Of a stretch of DNA of 64,000 nt, positions 9,885 through 20,674 are shown one piece after another. The position numbers and the translations under genes were made by a program. The stretch lies in the NCBI RefSeq assembly GCF_000759475.1, contig NZ_CP009454.1:3472001-3536000 (forward strand), in the 5' to 3' direction. Origin of the DNA: Pantoea rwandensis (GTDB taxonomy: Bacteria; Pseudomonadota; Gammaproteobacteria; Enterobacterales; Enterobacteriaceae). How positions within the stretch are numbered: the stretch's first letter is position 1; the number at the start of each line of letters is the position of its first letter. Under the pieces are notes generated by a model that was given only the letters and a program-made list of their open reading frames with translations, was not told the DNA's origin and ran no database searches.

Positions 9885-10362
9885 GTGCCACCGCCTGAAA
9901 ATCGCCGGATTTGCCGCCGCTTTTGCTGAGCAAACGCAACTGATCGATCACGATATCTTTCTGCACCGCTTTGCACATGTCGTAAATGGTCAGCGCAGCC
10001 ACCGATGCGGCGGTCAGCGCTTCCATTTCCACGCCGGTTTTTCCGGTCAGACGGCAACGCGAGGTCACGCGCACGCGGTTGTGCTCAGGCTCGGCCACCA
10101 GCGTCACTTCCACCTTGCTCAACATCAGCGGATGGCACAGCGGGATCAACTCCCAGGTGCGTTTCGCGGCCTGGATCCCGGCGATGCGTGCCGTGGCGAA
10201 CACATCGCCTTTATGATGGCTGCCGTCGATGATCATCTGCAGCGTTTCCGCGCTCATCAGCACCAGCGCTTCGGCCTGGGCTTCACGCACTGTTTCGTTT
10301 TTACCGGAGACATCCACCATGTGGGCTTCGCCAGCGGCATTGATATGAGTTAATGATGACAT
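9877..10362 (-). CDS. moaC: cyclic pyranopterin monophosphate synthase MoaC
   Basis: Converts 3',8-cyclo-7,8-dihydro-GTP, the MoaA product, to cyclic pyranopterin monophosphate. At 161 residues it is the usual length. Conserved features are [41 protein letters not shown] with the active-site cysteine and histidine, and [20 protein letters not shown] with the catalytic lysine. Two bases separate it from moaB. Confidence 0.97.
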   Translation of the reverse strand: MSSLTHINAAGEAHMVDVSGKNETVREAQAEALVLMSAETLQMIIDGSHHKGDVFATARIAGIQAAKRTWELIPLCHPLMLSKVEVTLVAEPEHNRVRVTSRCRLTGKTGVEMEALTAASVAALTIYDMCKAVQKDIVIDQLRLLSKSGGKSGDFQAVAHD

Positions 10363-10364
10363 GC

Positions 10365-10880
10365 TTACAACTTCTTCAAATGAGAGACAAAATTACAAGG
10401 GCGCGTGCGTGCATCCAGCTGTTCTTCAATGATGCGTTCCCAACCGCTGCGGCAGGCGTTGGTCGATCCCGGCACGGCAAAAATCAGCGTCTGATTCGCC
10501 AGCCCGGCCACCGCGCGTGATTGCAGCGTGGAACTGCCAATCTCTTCGTATGAGATCATGCGGAACAGTTCGCCAAAACCGTCAATTTCCCGATCAAACA
10601 GCGGCAGCAGCGCTTCCGGCGTACTGTTTTTGCTGTTAAAGCCGGTTCCGCCGTTGACGATCACCACCTGCACATCATCGCTGGCAATCCAGCGCGACAC
10701 CGTGGCGCGAATGCGGTAACGGTTATCAGGCACGATCGCGCGATCCACCACCTGATGCCCGGCTTCTGTCAGTGCCTCGCGCAAGTAGTCGCCCGAGCTA
10801 TCATTGCTGGTATCACGGCTGTCCGAGACGGTCATCACCGCCACATTCAAGGCGACAAACTCGCCGGTAGGTTTACCCAT
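10365..10880 (-). CDS. moaB: molybdenum cofactor biosynthesis protein MoaB
   Basis: MogA/MoaB-fold protein of 171 residues. In E. coli MoaB is a dispensable relative of the adenylyltransferase MogA. The family signatures [20 protein letters not shown] and [18 protein letters not shown] are present. It sits 17 bases after moaA and two bases before moaC in the moa operon. Confidence 0.95.
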   Translation of the reverse strand: MGKPTGEFVALNVAVMTVSDSRDTSNDSSGDYLREALTEAGHQVVDRAIVPDNRYRIRATVSRWIASDDVQVVIVNGGTGFNSKNSTPEALLPLFDREIDGFGELFRMISYEEIGSSTLQSRAVAGLANQTLIFAVPGSTNACRSGWERIIEEQLDARTRPCNFVSHLKKL

Positions 10881-10897
10881 GGCTGTAACTCCTGTGT

Positions 10898-11884
10898 TTA
10901 GCCGCCAATGAAGGAGAGGTTTTGTGTGATGCCGGTATTGCCCTGATGCAGGAAGTGCGTCTGCTTTTTCTGTCCGAGACTGTGGGCAATACGCGCCTGT
11001 AACTCACTCTGCTGGGCATCGGATGCCAGTAAATCGCGCAGCGGAACACCGCCGTCGCCAAACAGGCACAGATGAAGATTACCCATGGCTGACACGCGCA
11101 GACGGTTGCAACTGGCGCAGAAATCTTTTTCGTAAGGCATGATCAAACCGACTTCACCCTGATAGTCAGGATGGCGGAACACCTGCGCAGGACCGTCACT
11201 GCGACCGCGCGACTGGCGTTGCCAACCCTGCATGATCAGTTGATCGCGAATCACCTCACCCGAGATGTGATGACGCCGGAACAGATCGCCGCCCTCGCCG
11301 GTTTCCATCAGTTCGATAAAGCGCAGCTGAATCGGACGGGTGCGGATCCAGTCGAGGAAGGTCGCCAGGCTGTGGCTATTGAGATCGCGCATCAGCACGC
11401 TGTTGACTTTGACCTTCTCGAACCCGGCGTCAAACGCGGCATCAATTCCGGCCATCACTTCCGCGAATTTGTCCTGGCCGGTGATGGCGTGAAACTGGCG
11501 CGCATCAAGGCTATCGACACTGACGTTAATGTGGGTGAGCCCGGCATCACGCCACGCGCGCACGTCTCGCGCCATTCGGTAGCCGTTGGTGGTCATGGCG
11601 ATCTGGCGAATGGCATCGTTTTCGCGCACCGCTGCGATGATATCGGTGAAGTCGCGACGCATAGAGGGTTCGCCGCCGGTGAGACGCACTTTTTCCGTGC
11701 CCGCGGCCGCAAAGGCACGCGTCACGCGGCGAATCTCGTCCAGCGAGAGAAAACTTTTGTTGTGATTACCGTTCGGTTTATAACCATCGGGTAAACAGTA
11801 GGTACAACGGAAGTTACACACATCCGTGACCGACAGGCGCAGATAGTAGAAGCTGCGCGCATAGGCATCTGTAAATTGTGGCAC
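10898..11884 (-). CDS. moaA: GTP 3',8-cyclase MoaA
   Basis: Radical S-adenosylmethionine enzyme that starts molybdenum cofactor synthesis from GTP. The N-terminal iron-sulfur cluster motif is CNFRCTYC, the second cluster motif is CASCNRLR with a downstream cysteine in LHLCLFG, and the C-terminal double glycine (SFIGG) is intact. The open frame runs 57 codons further upstream, but homology begins at [10 protein letters not shown]. The start is therefore the GTG at 11884, preceded by AAGGTG. The extra upstream frame lies within the Moco riboswitch leader. The product is 328 residues (E. coli 329). Confidence 0.97.
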   Translation of the reverse strand: MPQFTDAYARSFYYLRLSVTDVCNFRCTYCLPDGYKPNGNHNKSFLSLDEIRRVTRAFAAAGTEKVRLTGGEPSMRRDFTDIIAAVRENDAIRQIAMTTNGYRMARDVRAWRDAGLTHINVSVDSLDARQFHAITGQDKFAEVMAGIDAAFDAGFEKVKVNSVLMRDLNSHSLATFLDWIRTRPIQLRFIELMETGEGGDLFRRHHISGEVIRDQLIMQGWQRQSRGRSDGPAQVFRHPDYQGEVGLIMPYEKDFCASCNRLRVSAMGNLHLCLFGDGGVPLRDLLASDAQQSELQARIAHSLGQKKQTHFLHQGNTGITQNLSFIGG

Positions 11885-11888
11885 CTGA

Positions 11889-12010
11889 ACACCTTTCCAA
11901 ATACGGGAGATGCAGTCATTTCTTTCTGCACCCTGGCAGCGATGCTGCGGCCAGGCATCCATATCGTTATGACTTAGGCATGCCAGGCTTGGGAGTCTGT
12001 TGTCATTGTG
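11889..12010 (-). promoter_or_regulatory. molybdenum cofactor (Moco) riboswitch leader of moaA
   Basis: The moaA leader on the minus strand resembles the E. coli moaA Moco-RNA element. Near its 3' end it has AAGAAATGACTGCATCTCCC followed by CGTATTTGGAAAGGTGTT. The hallmark internal hairpin is GCCTGGCCGCAGC...GCTGCCAGG. The element ends directly at the moaA ribosome-binding site, which fits translational control by the cofactor. The boundaries are approximate. Confidence 0.85.
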
Positions 12011-12069
12011 GACAACACGGTTAATTCGAATGGTAGCGCGATTTCTCCCTCGCATCCATCAGTGAATTT

Positions 12070-12093
12070 CGCTATATATATTGATACATAACG
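12070..12093. promoter_or_regulatory. ModE-type operator upstream of moaA
   Basis: A 24-base site that begins CGCTATATA and ends ACATAACG. It has the same length and the same end halves as the operator in front of modA at 27281. In E. coli, molybdate-bound ModE activates moaA from a comparable site. It lies in the moaA-ybhK divergent gap. Confidence 0.75.
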
Positions 12094-12201
12094 TTTTTTC
12101 ACCGCATTTTCGCCGCAGGATACGGTAAAATGCGCGACAGATATTGATACACATCACTTCAACTGCACGACAACCTGCAGTTGTCAGTTAAAAGGAACAG
12201 C

Positions 12202-13101
12202 ATGAATCGTACCCTGGCAGATTTGGATCGCGTGGTAGCACTGGGCGGCGGGCACGGCCTGGGTCGTGTGATGTCGGCGCTGGCACCGCTGGGCTCACGC
12301 CTGACCGGCATCGTGACCACCACCGATAACGGCGGATCCACCGGACGCATTCGTCGTTCGGAAGGCGGTATTGCCTGGGGAGATATGCGTAATTGCCTGA
12401 ACCAGTTGATCATGGAACCGAGTGTGGCGTCGGCAATGTTTGAATACCGCTTTGCCGGTAACGGTGAACTGGCCGGCCATAACCTCGGTAACCTGATGCT
12501 GAAGGCGCTCGATCACCTTAGCGTGCGACCGCTGGAAGCCATCAACATCATCCGCAATCTGCTCAAAGTCGATGCCTTCTTGATTCCGATGTCGGAGCAA
12601 CCGGTAGACCTGGTGGCGCAGGATTGCGAAGGCAATATGGTGTATGGCGAAACGGCAATTGATGAGATGAAGCTACCGCCGCAAGAGTTGATGCTGCATC
12701 CCAATGTCACTCCCACTAAAGAAGCACTGGATGCGATTGCGGAAGCGGATTTGATCCTGATTGGCCCAGGCAGTTTTTACACCAGCCTGATGCCCATTCT
12801 GCTGATGGAGGAGATGGCACGCGCACTGCGCCGCACCCCAGCCACCATGGTGTTTATTGGCAATCTTGGACGCGAGTTAAGCCCGGCCGCCAGCCTGACG
12901 GTGGCGGATAAACTGGCGATGATGGAAAAAGCCATCGGCAGGCGAGTGATTGATGCCGTGGTGGTTAGCCCATCAGCGGACGTCAGCGGTGTGGAAGATC
13001 GCCTGATTGTACGCGAACCGCTGGAGGCCGCCGATATCAAGTATCGCCATGACCGCCAGCTGCTGCGGATTGCATTAGAACATGCGATTCAGGCAGTGTG
13101 A
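12202..13101 (+). CDS. ybhK: YvcK/CofD-like protein YbhK
   Basis: Gluconeogenesis-factor type protein of the YvcK/CofD family, 299 residues. It binds nucleotide-sugar-like ligands in relatives and affects cell-wall and carbon metabolism. The signature [17 protein letters not shown] comes first, followed by [22 protein letters not shown] and [14 protein letters not shown]. The ATG at 12202 is used because AAAGGAAC precedes it and it matches the E. coli start; the frame is open seven codons further upstream. It diverges from moaA and converges on uvrB. Confidence 0.93.
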   Translation: MNRTLADLDRVVALGGGHGLGRVMSALAPLGSRLTGIVTTTDNGGSTGRIRRSEGGIAWGDMRNCLNQLIMEPSVASAMFEYRFAGNGELAGHNLGNLMLKALDHLSVRPLEAINIIRNLLKVDAFLIPMSEQPVDLVAQDCEGNMVYGETAIDEMKLPPQELMLHPNVTPTKEALDAIAEADLILIGPGSFYTSLMPILLMEEMARALRRTPATMVFIGNLGRELSPAASLTVADKLAMMEKAIGRRVIDAVVVSPSADVSGVEDRLIVREPLEAADIKYRHDRQLLRIALEHAIQAV

Positions 13102-13150
13102 CCCTGCGAAAGCCGTGTGCGTGATGGCGACCCAAACCCTCACGCTTCTA

Positions 13151-15172
<2,022 letters not shown>

Positions 15173-15253
15173 GGTTTTGCGGTTCCTGCAGAAGATGTCA
15201 GCGAGCAGGCTGATAATTCTACTCTGCTATGACGAATTTGCCAGAAAAAAATA

Positions 15254-15269
15254 CTGGATATATTTACAG
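15254..15269. promoter_or_regulatory. LexA (SOS) box of uvrB
   Basis: CTG-N10-CAG with an AT-rich centre (CTGGATATATTTACAG), flanked by TA on each side. It lies 82 bases before the uvrB start, at a position and with a sequence like the E. coli uvrB operator. Confidence 0.88.
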
Positions 15270-15561
15270 ATATCTTGCACGATAACGGGGAAAGCACCTG
15301 TTTCGCTTCAGTGCAATTTAAGCGGCAAAAGGCAAAAGCTTGTTGCGCAAGGTTATCCCCAGAGCCGTGACGCTTTTAACATTTGTCAAGAGAGCGTCAT
15401 TAAATTGCAGTCCGATGACAAGGCAGAAAAATCTCAGGCTTGCTTTTAATTAACCTGCTGATTTTATTGATAATGACTTCAAAGTCCAGTTTCGCAGCAT
15501 AATGTATGCAGGCCGCGTATTTCCTCGCTTCCACACGGTTTTCAGTCGCTAATGCACAAGG

Positions 15562-15584
15562 TTATCCACAGGAATAGTGGATAA
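15562..15584. promoter_or_regulatory. paired DnaA boxes upstream of uvrB
   Basis: A perfect R-type DnaA box TTATCCACA at 15562-15570 faces an inverted near-match AGTGGATAA at 15576-15584. A further near-match TTATCCCCA lies at 15353. DnaA boxes have been described upstream of E. coli uvrB, so this is probably a conserved control feature. Confidence 0.6.
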
Positions 15585-15788
15585 CTGAATCCAGCCCCGA
15601 GCCCATCAGCTGTGTATAATTTTCTCCGCTCTTATCCTGGCGTGCGAAATATTTTTTTTTGCGTTTTTTTTCCGCCTGCCTTAAACCGCTTTAACTATCC
15701 TTTTCGCAAGTCAAGCACCATTGTTGTCGTAAAAACCGTACCTTGAGACCACTTATTTCTTCAGTGATTGCCTTATCAGTGAACAGAT

Positions 15789-15826
15789 GCACCAGAAACG
15801 TTAAGCATTCAGCACCGTCAAAGTGC
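15789..15826 (+). promoter_or_regulatory. NtrC-type enhancer sites
   Basis: At 15812-15826 there is GCAC-N7-GTGC (GCACCGTCAAAGTGC), which fits the NtrC dyad. At 15789-15803 a weaker GCAC-N7-GTTA precedes it. They lie about 130 and 153 bases before the start expected from the sigma-54-type promoter, a spacing like that of classical NtrC enhancers. Called from the motif alone. Confidence 0.5.
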
Positions 15827-15921
15827 AGCCAGGTTATTACCCAGTGGAATTATTAAGCATTACTCACCTTTTAAGCCCGCTTTCACCTGATTCTGACGCA
15901 GAATGCCTCGTCCCACTAACC

Positions 15922-15937
15922 TGGCCTGGTAATTGCA
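15922..15937 (+). promoter_or_regulatory. sigma-54-type promoter for the UrtE-like gene
   Basis: TGGCCTGGTAATTGCA matches the 16-base RpoN pattern TGGCAC-R-N4-TTGCW at all positions except the AC pair (here CT). The GG and GC elements are 12 bases apart, as required. Transcription would start near 15949, about 130 bases before the gene at 16081. Confidence 0.55.
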
Positions 15938-16080
15938 GTAGTTTAACCATGGAGTGACGAGTCCATACGGCTTGCCTTGCGAGCTAACAACAGCAGTGTC
16001 CACCCTAATCGTGCACGACTGTATGCCAGACGACACAGAGCGGGAGCATTCAGGCAAATAATCTGGAAGGAGTATGTCAG

Positions 16081-16797
16081 ATGCTGAGTTTACGTTCGGT
16101 GAATCAGTTCTACGGTCACAACCATATCCTGTGGGATGTGGATCTCGATCTGCCGCCCGGTACCTGTACGGGTGTGCTGGGCAGTCCTGGCATGGGCAAA
16201 ACCACGCTGGTGAACTGCATTATGGGTCGCTTGCCCATTAACAGTGGCTCGATGATCTGGCAGGAAGATGGCTCGCCACCCGAGAATTTGTTGCTGCAGC
16301 CCGCTGAACAGCGTGCGCGCATGGGGATCGGTTATGTGCCGCAAGGTCGCCATATCTTTTCGCAGATGAGCGTGGAAGATAATTTAATGATCGCCCTGAT
16401 GGCCGCCCAGGACGATCGCAGCCGCGCCATTCCTGAAATGGTATTTGATCTGTTCCCGGCACTCTATTCCTTGCGTCATCAGCGCAGTGGCGAATTGCCG
16501 ATGGATCAACAGCAGCAGCTGGCACTGGCGCGTGCATTAGTGCTGCAACCTAAGCTACTGATTCTGGACGAGCCGACCGAAGGGATGTCTCCGTGGCTGG
16601 AAGAGGAGATGGGCAACCTGATCCGCCGTCTTAATCGCGATTACGGCCTGACCATTTTGCTGCTGGAGCAGCATGTCTCCTTCATCCGCCGCGTGGCAGA
16701 CTATTTCCTGCTGCTTCACCGTGGTCGCAATGTGGCGCAGGGTAAGGTCGCTTTGCTGGATGATGTGACGGTGAATAAGTGGCTGACAGCGACCTGA
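16081..16797 (+). CDS. orphan UrtE-like ABC transporter ATP-binding protein
   Basis: ABC ATPase of 238 residues, most like UrtE (urea uptake) and LivF (branched amino acids). UrtE-like features are the N-terminus LRSVNQFYGHNHILWDV, YVPQGRHIF and LILDEPTEG. Walker A (GSPGMGKT, residues 34-41), the Q-loop (Q88), Walker B (159-164) and a His at 198 are present. The signature motif that should read LSGGQQQQ is LPMDQQQQ (139-146), so the two glycines that contact ATP in the dimer are gone. No permease or binding-protein gene lies beside it. The promoter upstream looks nitrogen-regulated. It may be a remnant of a urt operon, or an ATPase re-used for another role; function is not assigned. Confidence 0.8.
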   Translation: MLSLRSVNQFYGHNHILWDVDLDLPPGTCTGVLGSPGMGKTTLVNCIMGRLPINSGSMIWQEDGSPPENLLLQPAEQRARMGIGYVPQGRHIFSQMSVEDNLMIALMAAQDDRSRAIPEMVFDLFPALYSLRHQRSGELPMDQQQQLALARALVLQPKLLILDEPTEGMSPWLEEEMGNLIRRLNRDYGLTILLLEQHVSFIRRVADYFLLLHRGRNVAQGKVALLDDVTVNKWLTAT

Positions 16798-16894
16798 TGA
16801 CCTGGTCGCCATCAATCAACTGCACCCCAAATGCTGGTTCATAATCTGACATTGAAGGTGCGGGTCTATGGCGGCCCTACGGACGAAATGACGT

Positions 16895-16918
16895 CAGGTG
16901 CGCATTGTTGCGCACCTG
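16895..16918. other. stem-loop after the UrtE-like gene
   Basis: Perfect ten-base-pair stem CAGGTGCGCA/TGCGCACCTG with a four-base loop, but no T-run on either strand. It lies between the convergent UrtE-like gene and bioD and may act as a weak, bidirectional stop. A GGCGGCCCTACGG/CCTACGGGCG pair surrounds it, part of the scattered CCTAC repeat family. Confidence 0.5.
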
Positions 16919-16997
16919 AGATAGGTTCGCCATTCATAACGATCCTACGGGCGATATAAACCAGAGTGCGCATGGAAGCGCATCTTAAACAGGTTCA

Positions 16998-17669
16998 TTA
17001 TTGCGGCAACGTCAAATACTGACCGCACTCGGCCTGTTGTGCTTCACTGTCCAGGTAGGGAATTTCACCGAGAAACGGTGCATCAATACGTTGACGCAGG
17101 GTGGCCATATACTCAGCATGTCGCTTACCCGGCGGCTGAATATCATTGGCAATCCAACCGGCTAACCGCAACCCACGCGCCTTCACCGCTTCCCCTGTCA
17201 GCATCGCATGGTTAATACAACCCAGCTTTACACCCACCACCAGAATCACCGGCAGCTGTTCTGCTTCGACCCAGTCGGCATAGGTCTGCGTCTCGGATAA
17301 CGGCGTAAACCAGCCACCCGCGCCCTCTACCAATACCCATTCGGCCTGCTGCTCGAGCGCACGCAATCCGGCGGATAAGGCAGAAAAAGCGATCGGCCTG
17401 CCCTCTTCCGCGCTGACAATATGCGGTGACGTCGGCTCGACAAATGCCACTGGATTAACCTGCTCATAGCTGAGCGTCAGGCTGCTGTAGCGCTGCAACG
17501 CCAGCGCATCGCTGTTGCGCACGCCTTCAGGGGTGATCTCACAGCCCGATGCCACAGGCTTGTATCCTGCGGTACGTAATCCCGCTGCGCTTGCCGCCTG
17601 CAACAGTGCGCCACTGGCGACCGTTTTCCCCACTTCGGTATCCGTTCCGGTAATAAACCAGCGTGTCAT
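16998..17669 (-). CDS. bioD: dethiobiotin synthetase
   Basis: ATP-dependent carboxylase that closes the ureido ring on 7,8-diaminopelargonate, the penultimate biotin step. The 223-residue protein has the P-loop GTDTEVGKT at the N-terminus, the catalytic lysine in AGYKPVASG and VEGAGGW. It is last in bioBFCD and overlaps bioC by four bases (ATGA). Confidence 0.97.
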   Translation of the reverse strand: MTRWFITGTDTEVGKTVASGALLQAASAAGLRTAGYKPVASGCEITPEGVRNSDALALQRYSSLTLSYEQVNPVAFVEPTSPHIVSAEEGRPIAFSALSAGLRALEQQAEWVLVEGAGGWFTPLSETQTYADWVEAEQLPVILVVGVKLGCINHAMLTGEAVKARGLRLAGWIANDIQPPGKRHAEYMATLRQRIDAPFLGEIPYLDSEAQQAECGQYLTLPQ

Positions 17670-18421
17670 TTATGCAAAACTCCATACATCAGGTGATAAC
17701 TAAGGCGATAACCCTGCGCATCCTGCGGCCAGTACTGCTCCAGTTGCGCGAGCTGCGAGCGCGTGAGCGGCTGCGCGCCACGTCCGTCGTGCAGATGCGT
17801 GGCACCAATGCCTTTCAGAGAACGCATGGCACTCAGCGCGCTGGGGAAATGCAGCGTGATAATCTGCGGCTGGCACTGTGCCGGTAAGCCAGTGAGAGCG
17901 GCAGAGAACTGTGCTGCACTGAGAAATCGGTTGGCGTGCTGACGGCCATCTAACCTAGCCCAGGCTTCATGCACTTCATGCAGGGAGCCATCAAGCAAGG
18001 TCGAGAACAGCACGCTCCCCCCTGGCCGCGTGACGCGCAGGAACTGATGCAGCGCCAGACGCAGATCGCTACTCCACTGCACCGCCAGATTGCTCCATAC
18101 ACCATCAACGCACGCATCCGGCAGCGGCAGGTTATCGATATCGCCTTGCAGATAGTGCTGCGCCGAGCGCTGCTCTCGTGCGGCATCCAGCATCACGCTG
18201 GAGAGATCCAGCGCCGTCAGTTCGCGCCCACGATCGCGCCAGTAGCGGCTGTACCAGCCGGTACCACAACCCGCATCCAGCAGATGCGGCCCGAAACCCG
18301 CAGGCGCCAGTGCCAGGAGCGCATCGCCGCTCAGGCGTTGCAGTTCGGCATGCTGCTCATAATGCTGTGCCGCACGGCCAAATGCTTTGGCAACGGCTTG
18401 CTTGTTAACCTGCAGCGTCAT
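17666..18421 (-). CDS. bioC: malonyl-ACP O-methyltransferase BioC
   Basis: SAM-dependent methyltransferase that caps malonyl-ACP so the fatty-acid cycle can build pimeloyl-ACP methyl ester. Motif I for SAM binding is [15 protein letters not shown], followed by LTALDLS and later SNLAVQW and [14 protein letters not shown]. The frame is open 55 codons further upstream inside bioF, but homology starts at [18 protein letters not shown], so the ATG at 18421 is used (251 residues, like E. coli). It overlaps the end of bioF by 17 bases. No bioH is seen in the window. Confidence 0.96.
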   Translation of the reverse strand: MTLQVNKQAVAKAFGRAAQHYEQHAELQRLSGDALLALAPAGFGPHLLDAGCGTGWYSRYWRDRGRELTALDLSSVMLDAAREQRSAQHYLQGDIDNLPLPDACVDGVWSNLAVQWSSDLRLALHQFLRVTRPGGSVLFSTLLDGSLHEVHEAWARLDGRQHANRFLSAAQFSAALTGLPAQCQPQIITLHFPSALSAMRSLKGIGATHLHDGRGAQPLTRSQLAQLEQYWPQDAQGYRLSYHLMYGVLHK

Positions 18422-19556
18422 ACAGCGCCTCCAGCAGACGATCAATATCGTCATGATGATGAGCAGCCGTGAGCGTAATACGCAGCCGTGCCGTGCCCGG
18501 TGGTACGGTCGGTGGACGAATAGCACTGACCCAGTATCCGGCTTGCGCCAGCCGTTGTGATAACGCCAGCGCCGCGCTATTTTCACCGACGATCAACGGC
18601 TGAATCGCACTGTTCGATGGCATCAGCTGCCAGGGCAAATCAGCGGCACCGGCGCGGAACCGCGCAATGTGGCTGTTTAGCCGCTCACGCAACGCATCGC
18701 CCTGCTGAATTTGCTGCAATGCCGCCAGCAGCGCACAACACTGCGCCGGTGGCATCGCGGTGGAATAGATGAGATGGCGTGAAAATTGCTCGACATAATC
18801 CGCCGTGGCATCATCACACAGCAGCGCGGCACCACTGACGCCGAAGCCTTTGCCAAAGGTGACAATCAGCAGTTCCGGCTTCACGCCTTGCTGCCAGCAA
18901 CTGCCGCGCCCCTGCTCACCACATACGCCAATGCCGTGCGCATCATCCACCAGCAGCCAGCCGTTGGCGCGCCGCGTCTGTTCCGCAAGGGCGGCGAGCT
19001 GTGCGCTGTCACCATCCATGCTGAATACGCCTTCCGTCACCACCAGCGTGCCGCCTTCTGGCGGGGTAGCCAGCAGCTTCGCCAGGCTCTCTGGCTGATT
19101 ATGCGCAAAGCGGCGTAACGTCGCCGGGCTGTGGCTGGCCGCATCCAGTAACGAAGCATGCGCCAGCTTATCGGCAAGGATACGATCCTGCTTTTCCGCC
19201 AGCAGGTGGATCACCGCCTGGTTGGCGGCAAAGCCAGAGATAAACAGCAGCGCACGCTTGTAGCCCAGCCAGTCAGCCAGCTGCTCTTCCAGTTGTGCAT
19301 GATGACGGCTATAGCCGGTGACATGTCCCGATGCGCCAGCCCCCGCACCCGCTTCTGCTGCGCCCTGTTGCCAGGCCGCAATCACCGCTGGATGCTGGCT
19401 CAGCCCGAGATAATCATTGCTGGAAAAATGGCGGTAGGTAAGCCCCTCCAGCGTTATCTCACGCACGCTGTTGTGTTCAACCCGGCGCCGCAGTCGCCAG
19501 CCATCGGCTTCACGTCGCGCCGTCAGCGCCTGTTCGATGCGTGATGACCAGACCAT
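18405..19556 (-). CDS. bioF: 8-amino-7-oxononanoate synthase
   Basis: PLP-dependent enzyme that condenses pimeloyl-ACP with L-alanine. The chain carries [44 protein letters not shown] and the PLP-lysine motif [13 protein letters not shown]. The ATG at 19556 gives [11 protein letters not shown], which aligns with E. coli MSWQEKINAAL. A GTG one codon upstream is possible. The ATG overlaps the bioB stop by one base (TGATG). Confidence 0.96.
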   Translation of the reverse strand: MVWSSRIEQALTARREADGWRLRRRVEHNSVREITLEGLTYRHFSSNDYLGLSQHPAVIAAWQQGAAEAGAGAGASGHVTGYSRHHAQLEEQLADWLGYKRALLFISGFAANQAVIHLLAEKQDRILADKLAHASLLDAASHSPATLRRFAHNQPESLAKLLATPPEGGTLVVTEGVFSMDGDSAQLAALAEQTRRANGWLLVDDAHGIGVCGEQGRGSCWQQGVKPELLIVTFGKGFGVSGAALLCDDATADYVEQFSRHLIYSTAMPPAQCCALLAALQQIQQGDALRERLNSHIARFRAGAADLPWQLMPSNSAIQPLIVGENSAALALSQRLAQAGYWVSAIRPPTVPPGTARLRITLTAAHHHDDIDRLLEALYDAAG

Positions 19557-20587
19557 CACACCGCCGCGTTGTAGAACTGCTCGGTATCGGCGTGCACCAA
19601 CTGCTCGCTGAGCTGATACTGCTGTTCGTTATCACCGGCAGTCGTGGCGGTATGTTCTGGATTAAGACCCAGCTTGCGGAACAGGATCAGATCTTTGTCC
19701 TCTTCCGGGTTTGGCGTGGTCAGCAGTTTGCAGCCATAGAAAATCGAGTTGGCACCCGCCATAAAGCACATCGCCTGAGTCTGCTCGCTCATCTGTTCAC
19801 GTCCTGCGGACAGGCGGACATGCGACGATGGCATCATGATGCGCGCCACGGCGATGGTGCGGATAAAGTCGAACGGCTCAACGTCATCGTTATCGGCCAG
19901 CGGCGTGCCTTTCACTTTCACCAGCATGTTGATCGGCACGCTTTCTGGCGGTGTTGGCAGGTTCGCCAGCTGCACCAGCAAGCCAGCGCGGTCTTTCACG
20001 GTTTCACCCAGCCCGACGATGCCGCCAGAACAGACTTTGATGCCTGCGCCGCGCACTTTATCCAGCGTATCCAGGCGTTCCTGATAGCTGCGCGTGGTGA
20101 TGATGCTGCCGTAGAATTCCGGCGAGGTATCAAGGTTGTGGTTGTAGAAATCGAGTCCCGCTTTGGCAAGGCGTGCCGCTTGCGTATTTTCCAGCGTGCC
20201 CAGCGTCATACAGGTTTCCATGCCCATCGCTTTAACGCCCTGCACCATCTGCTCCAGATACGGCATGTCGCGTTCGTGCGGGTTTTTCCACGCAGCGCCC
20301 ATGCAAAAACGGCTGGATCCTGCCGCTTTCGCTTTACGCGCCGATTCCAGCACCGCTTCCACTTCCATCAGCCGCTCGGACTCCAGCCCGGTTTTGTAGC
20401 GCGCACTCTGCGGGCAGTATTTACAGTCTTCCGGGCAGGCACCGGTTTTGATCGACAGCAAGGTGCTGACCTGCACCTGGCGCGGGTCAAAATGTTGACG
20501 GTGAACTTGCTGCGCTTCGAACATCAGCTCAAGGAAAGGTTTATCGAACAGTGCCTGGGCTTGTGTCAGTGTCCAGCGGTTTGCCAT
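19556..20587 (-). CDS. bioB: biotin synthase
   Basis: Radical SAM enzyme that inserts sulfur into dethiobiotin. At 343 residues it is close to E. coli BioB (346). The cluster motif is [11 protein letters not shown], and [12 protein letters not shown] and SGGIVGLGE are the expected family stretches. A TTTGGAG site precedes the ATG at 20587. First gene of bioBFCD, transcribed away from bioA under the shared BirA operator. Confidence 0.98.
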   Translation of the reverse strand: MANRWTLTQAQALFDKPFLELMFEAQQVHRQHFDPRQVQVSTLLSIKTGACPEDCKYCPQSARYKTGLESERLMEVEAVLESARKAKAAGSSRFCMGAAWKNPHERDMPYLEQMVQGVKAMGMETCMTLGTLENTQAARLAKAGLDFYNHNLDTSPEFYGSIITTRSYQERLDTLDKVRGAGIKVCSGGIVGLGETVKDRAGLLVQLANLPTPPESVPINMLVKVKGTPLADNDDVEPFDFIRTIAVARIMMPSSHVRLSAGREQMSEQTQAMCFMAGANSIFYGCKLLTTPNPEEDKDLILFRKLGLNPEHTATTAGDNEQQYQLSEQLVHADTEQFYNAAV

Positions 20588-20635
20588 TGCTTACTCCAAA
20601 AAAAGGGGTTCATCCCGACGATTAACGTGGTTATA

Positions 20636-20671
20636 CTCGTAAACTAAATCTTTTCAAAATGGTTTACAAGA
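20636..20671. promoter_or_regulatory. BirA operator between bioB and bioA
   Basis: Imperfect dyad with half-sites CTCGTAAAC and GGTTTACAAG separated by an AT-rich spacer that includes TAAATCTTTTCAAAA. The right half and spacer match the E. coli bio operator closely. Holo-BirA binding here should repress both divergent bio transcripts. Confidence 0.9.
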
Positions 20672-20674
20672 TCG

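Larger units (their letters stand above)
15173..16080. other. 908-base regulatory gap between uvrB and the UrtE-like gene
   Basis: No convincing gene. The left part (to about 15.6 kb) is the uvrB control region with a LexA box and DnaA boxes. The right part carries NtrC-type sites, a sigma-54-type promoter and a strong ribosome-binding site (GGAAGGAG) for the gene at 16081. Small open frames here have no family resemblance. Confidence 0.7.

Noticed and set aside
11885..12055. 57-codon N-terminal extension of MoaA
   Set aside because: The stretch is the Moco riboswitch leader; protein homology starts at the GTG at 11884, which has its own ribosome-binding site.
19541..20647. Long plus-strand open frame (368 codons) over bioB
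   Set aside because: It lies wholly antisense to a clear biotin synthase, has no recognisable domain and no ribosome-binding site, and is His/Arg/Phe-rich as expected from the reversed codons.
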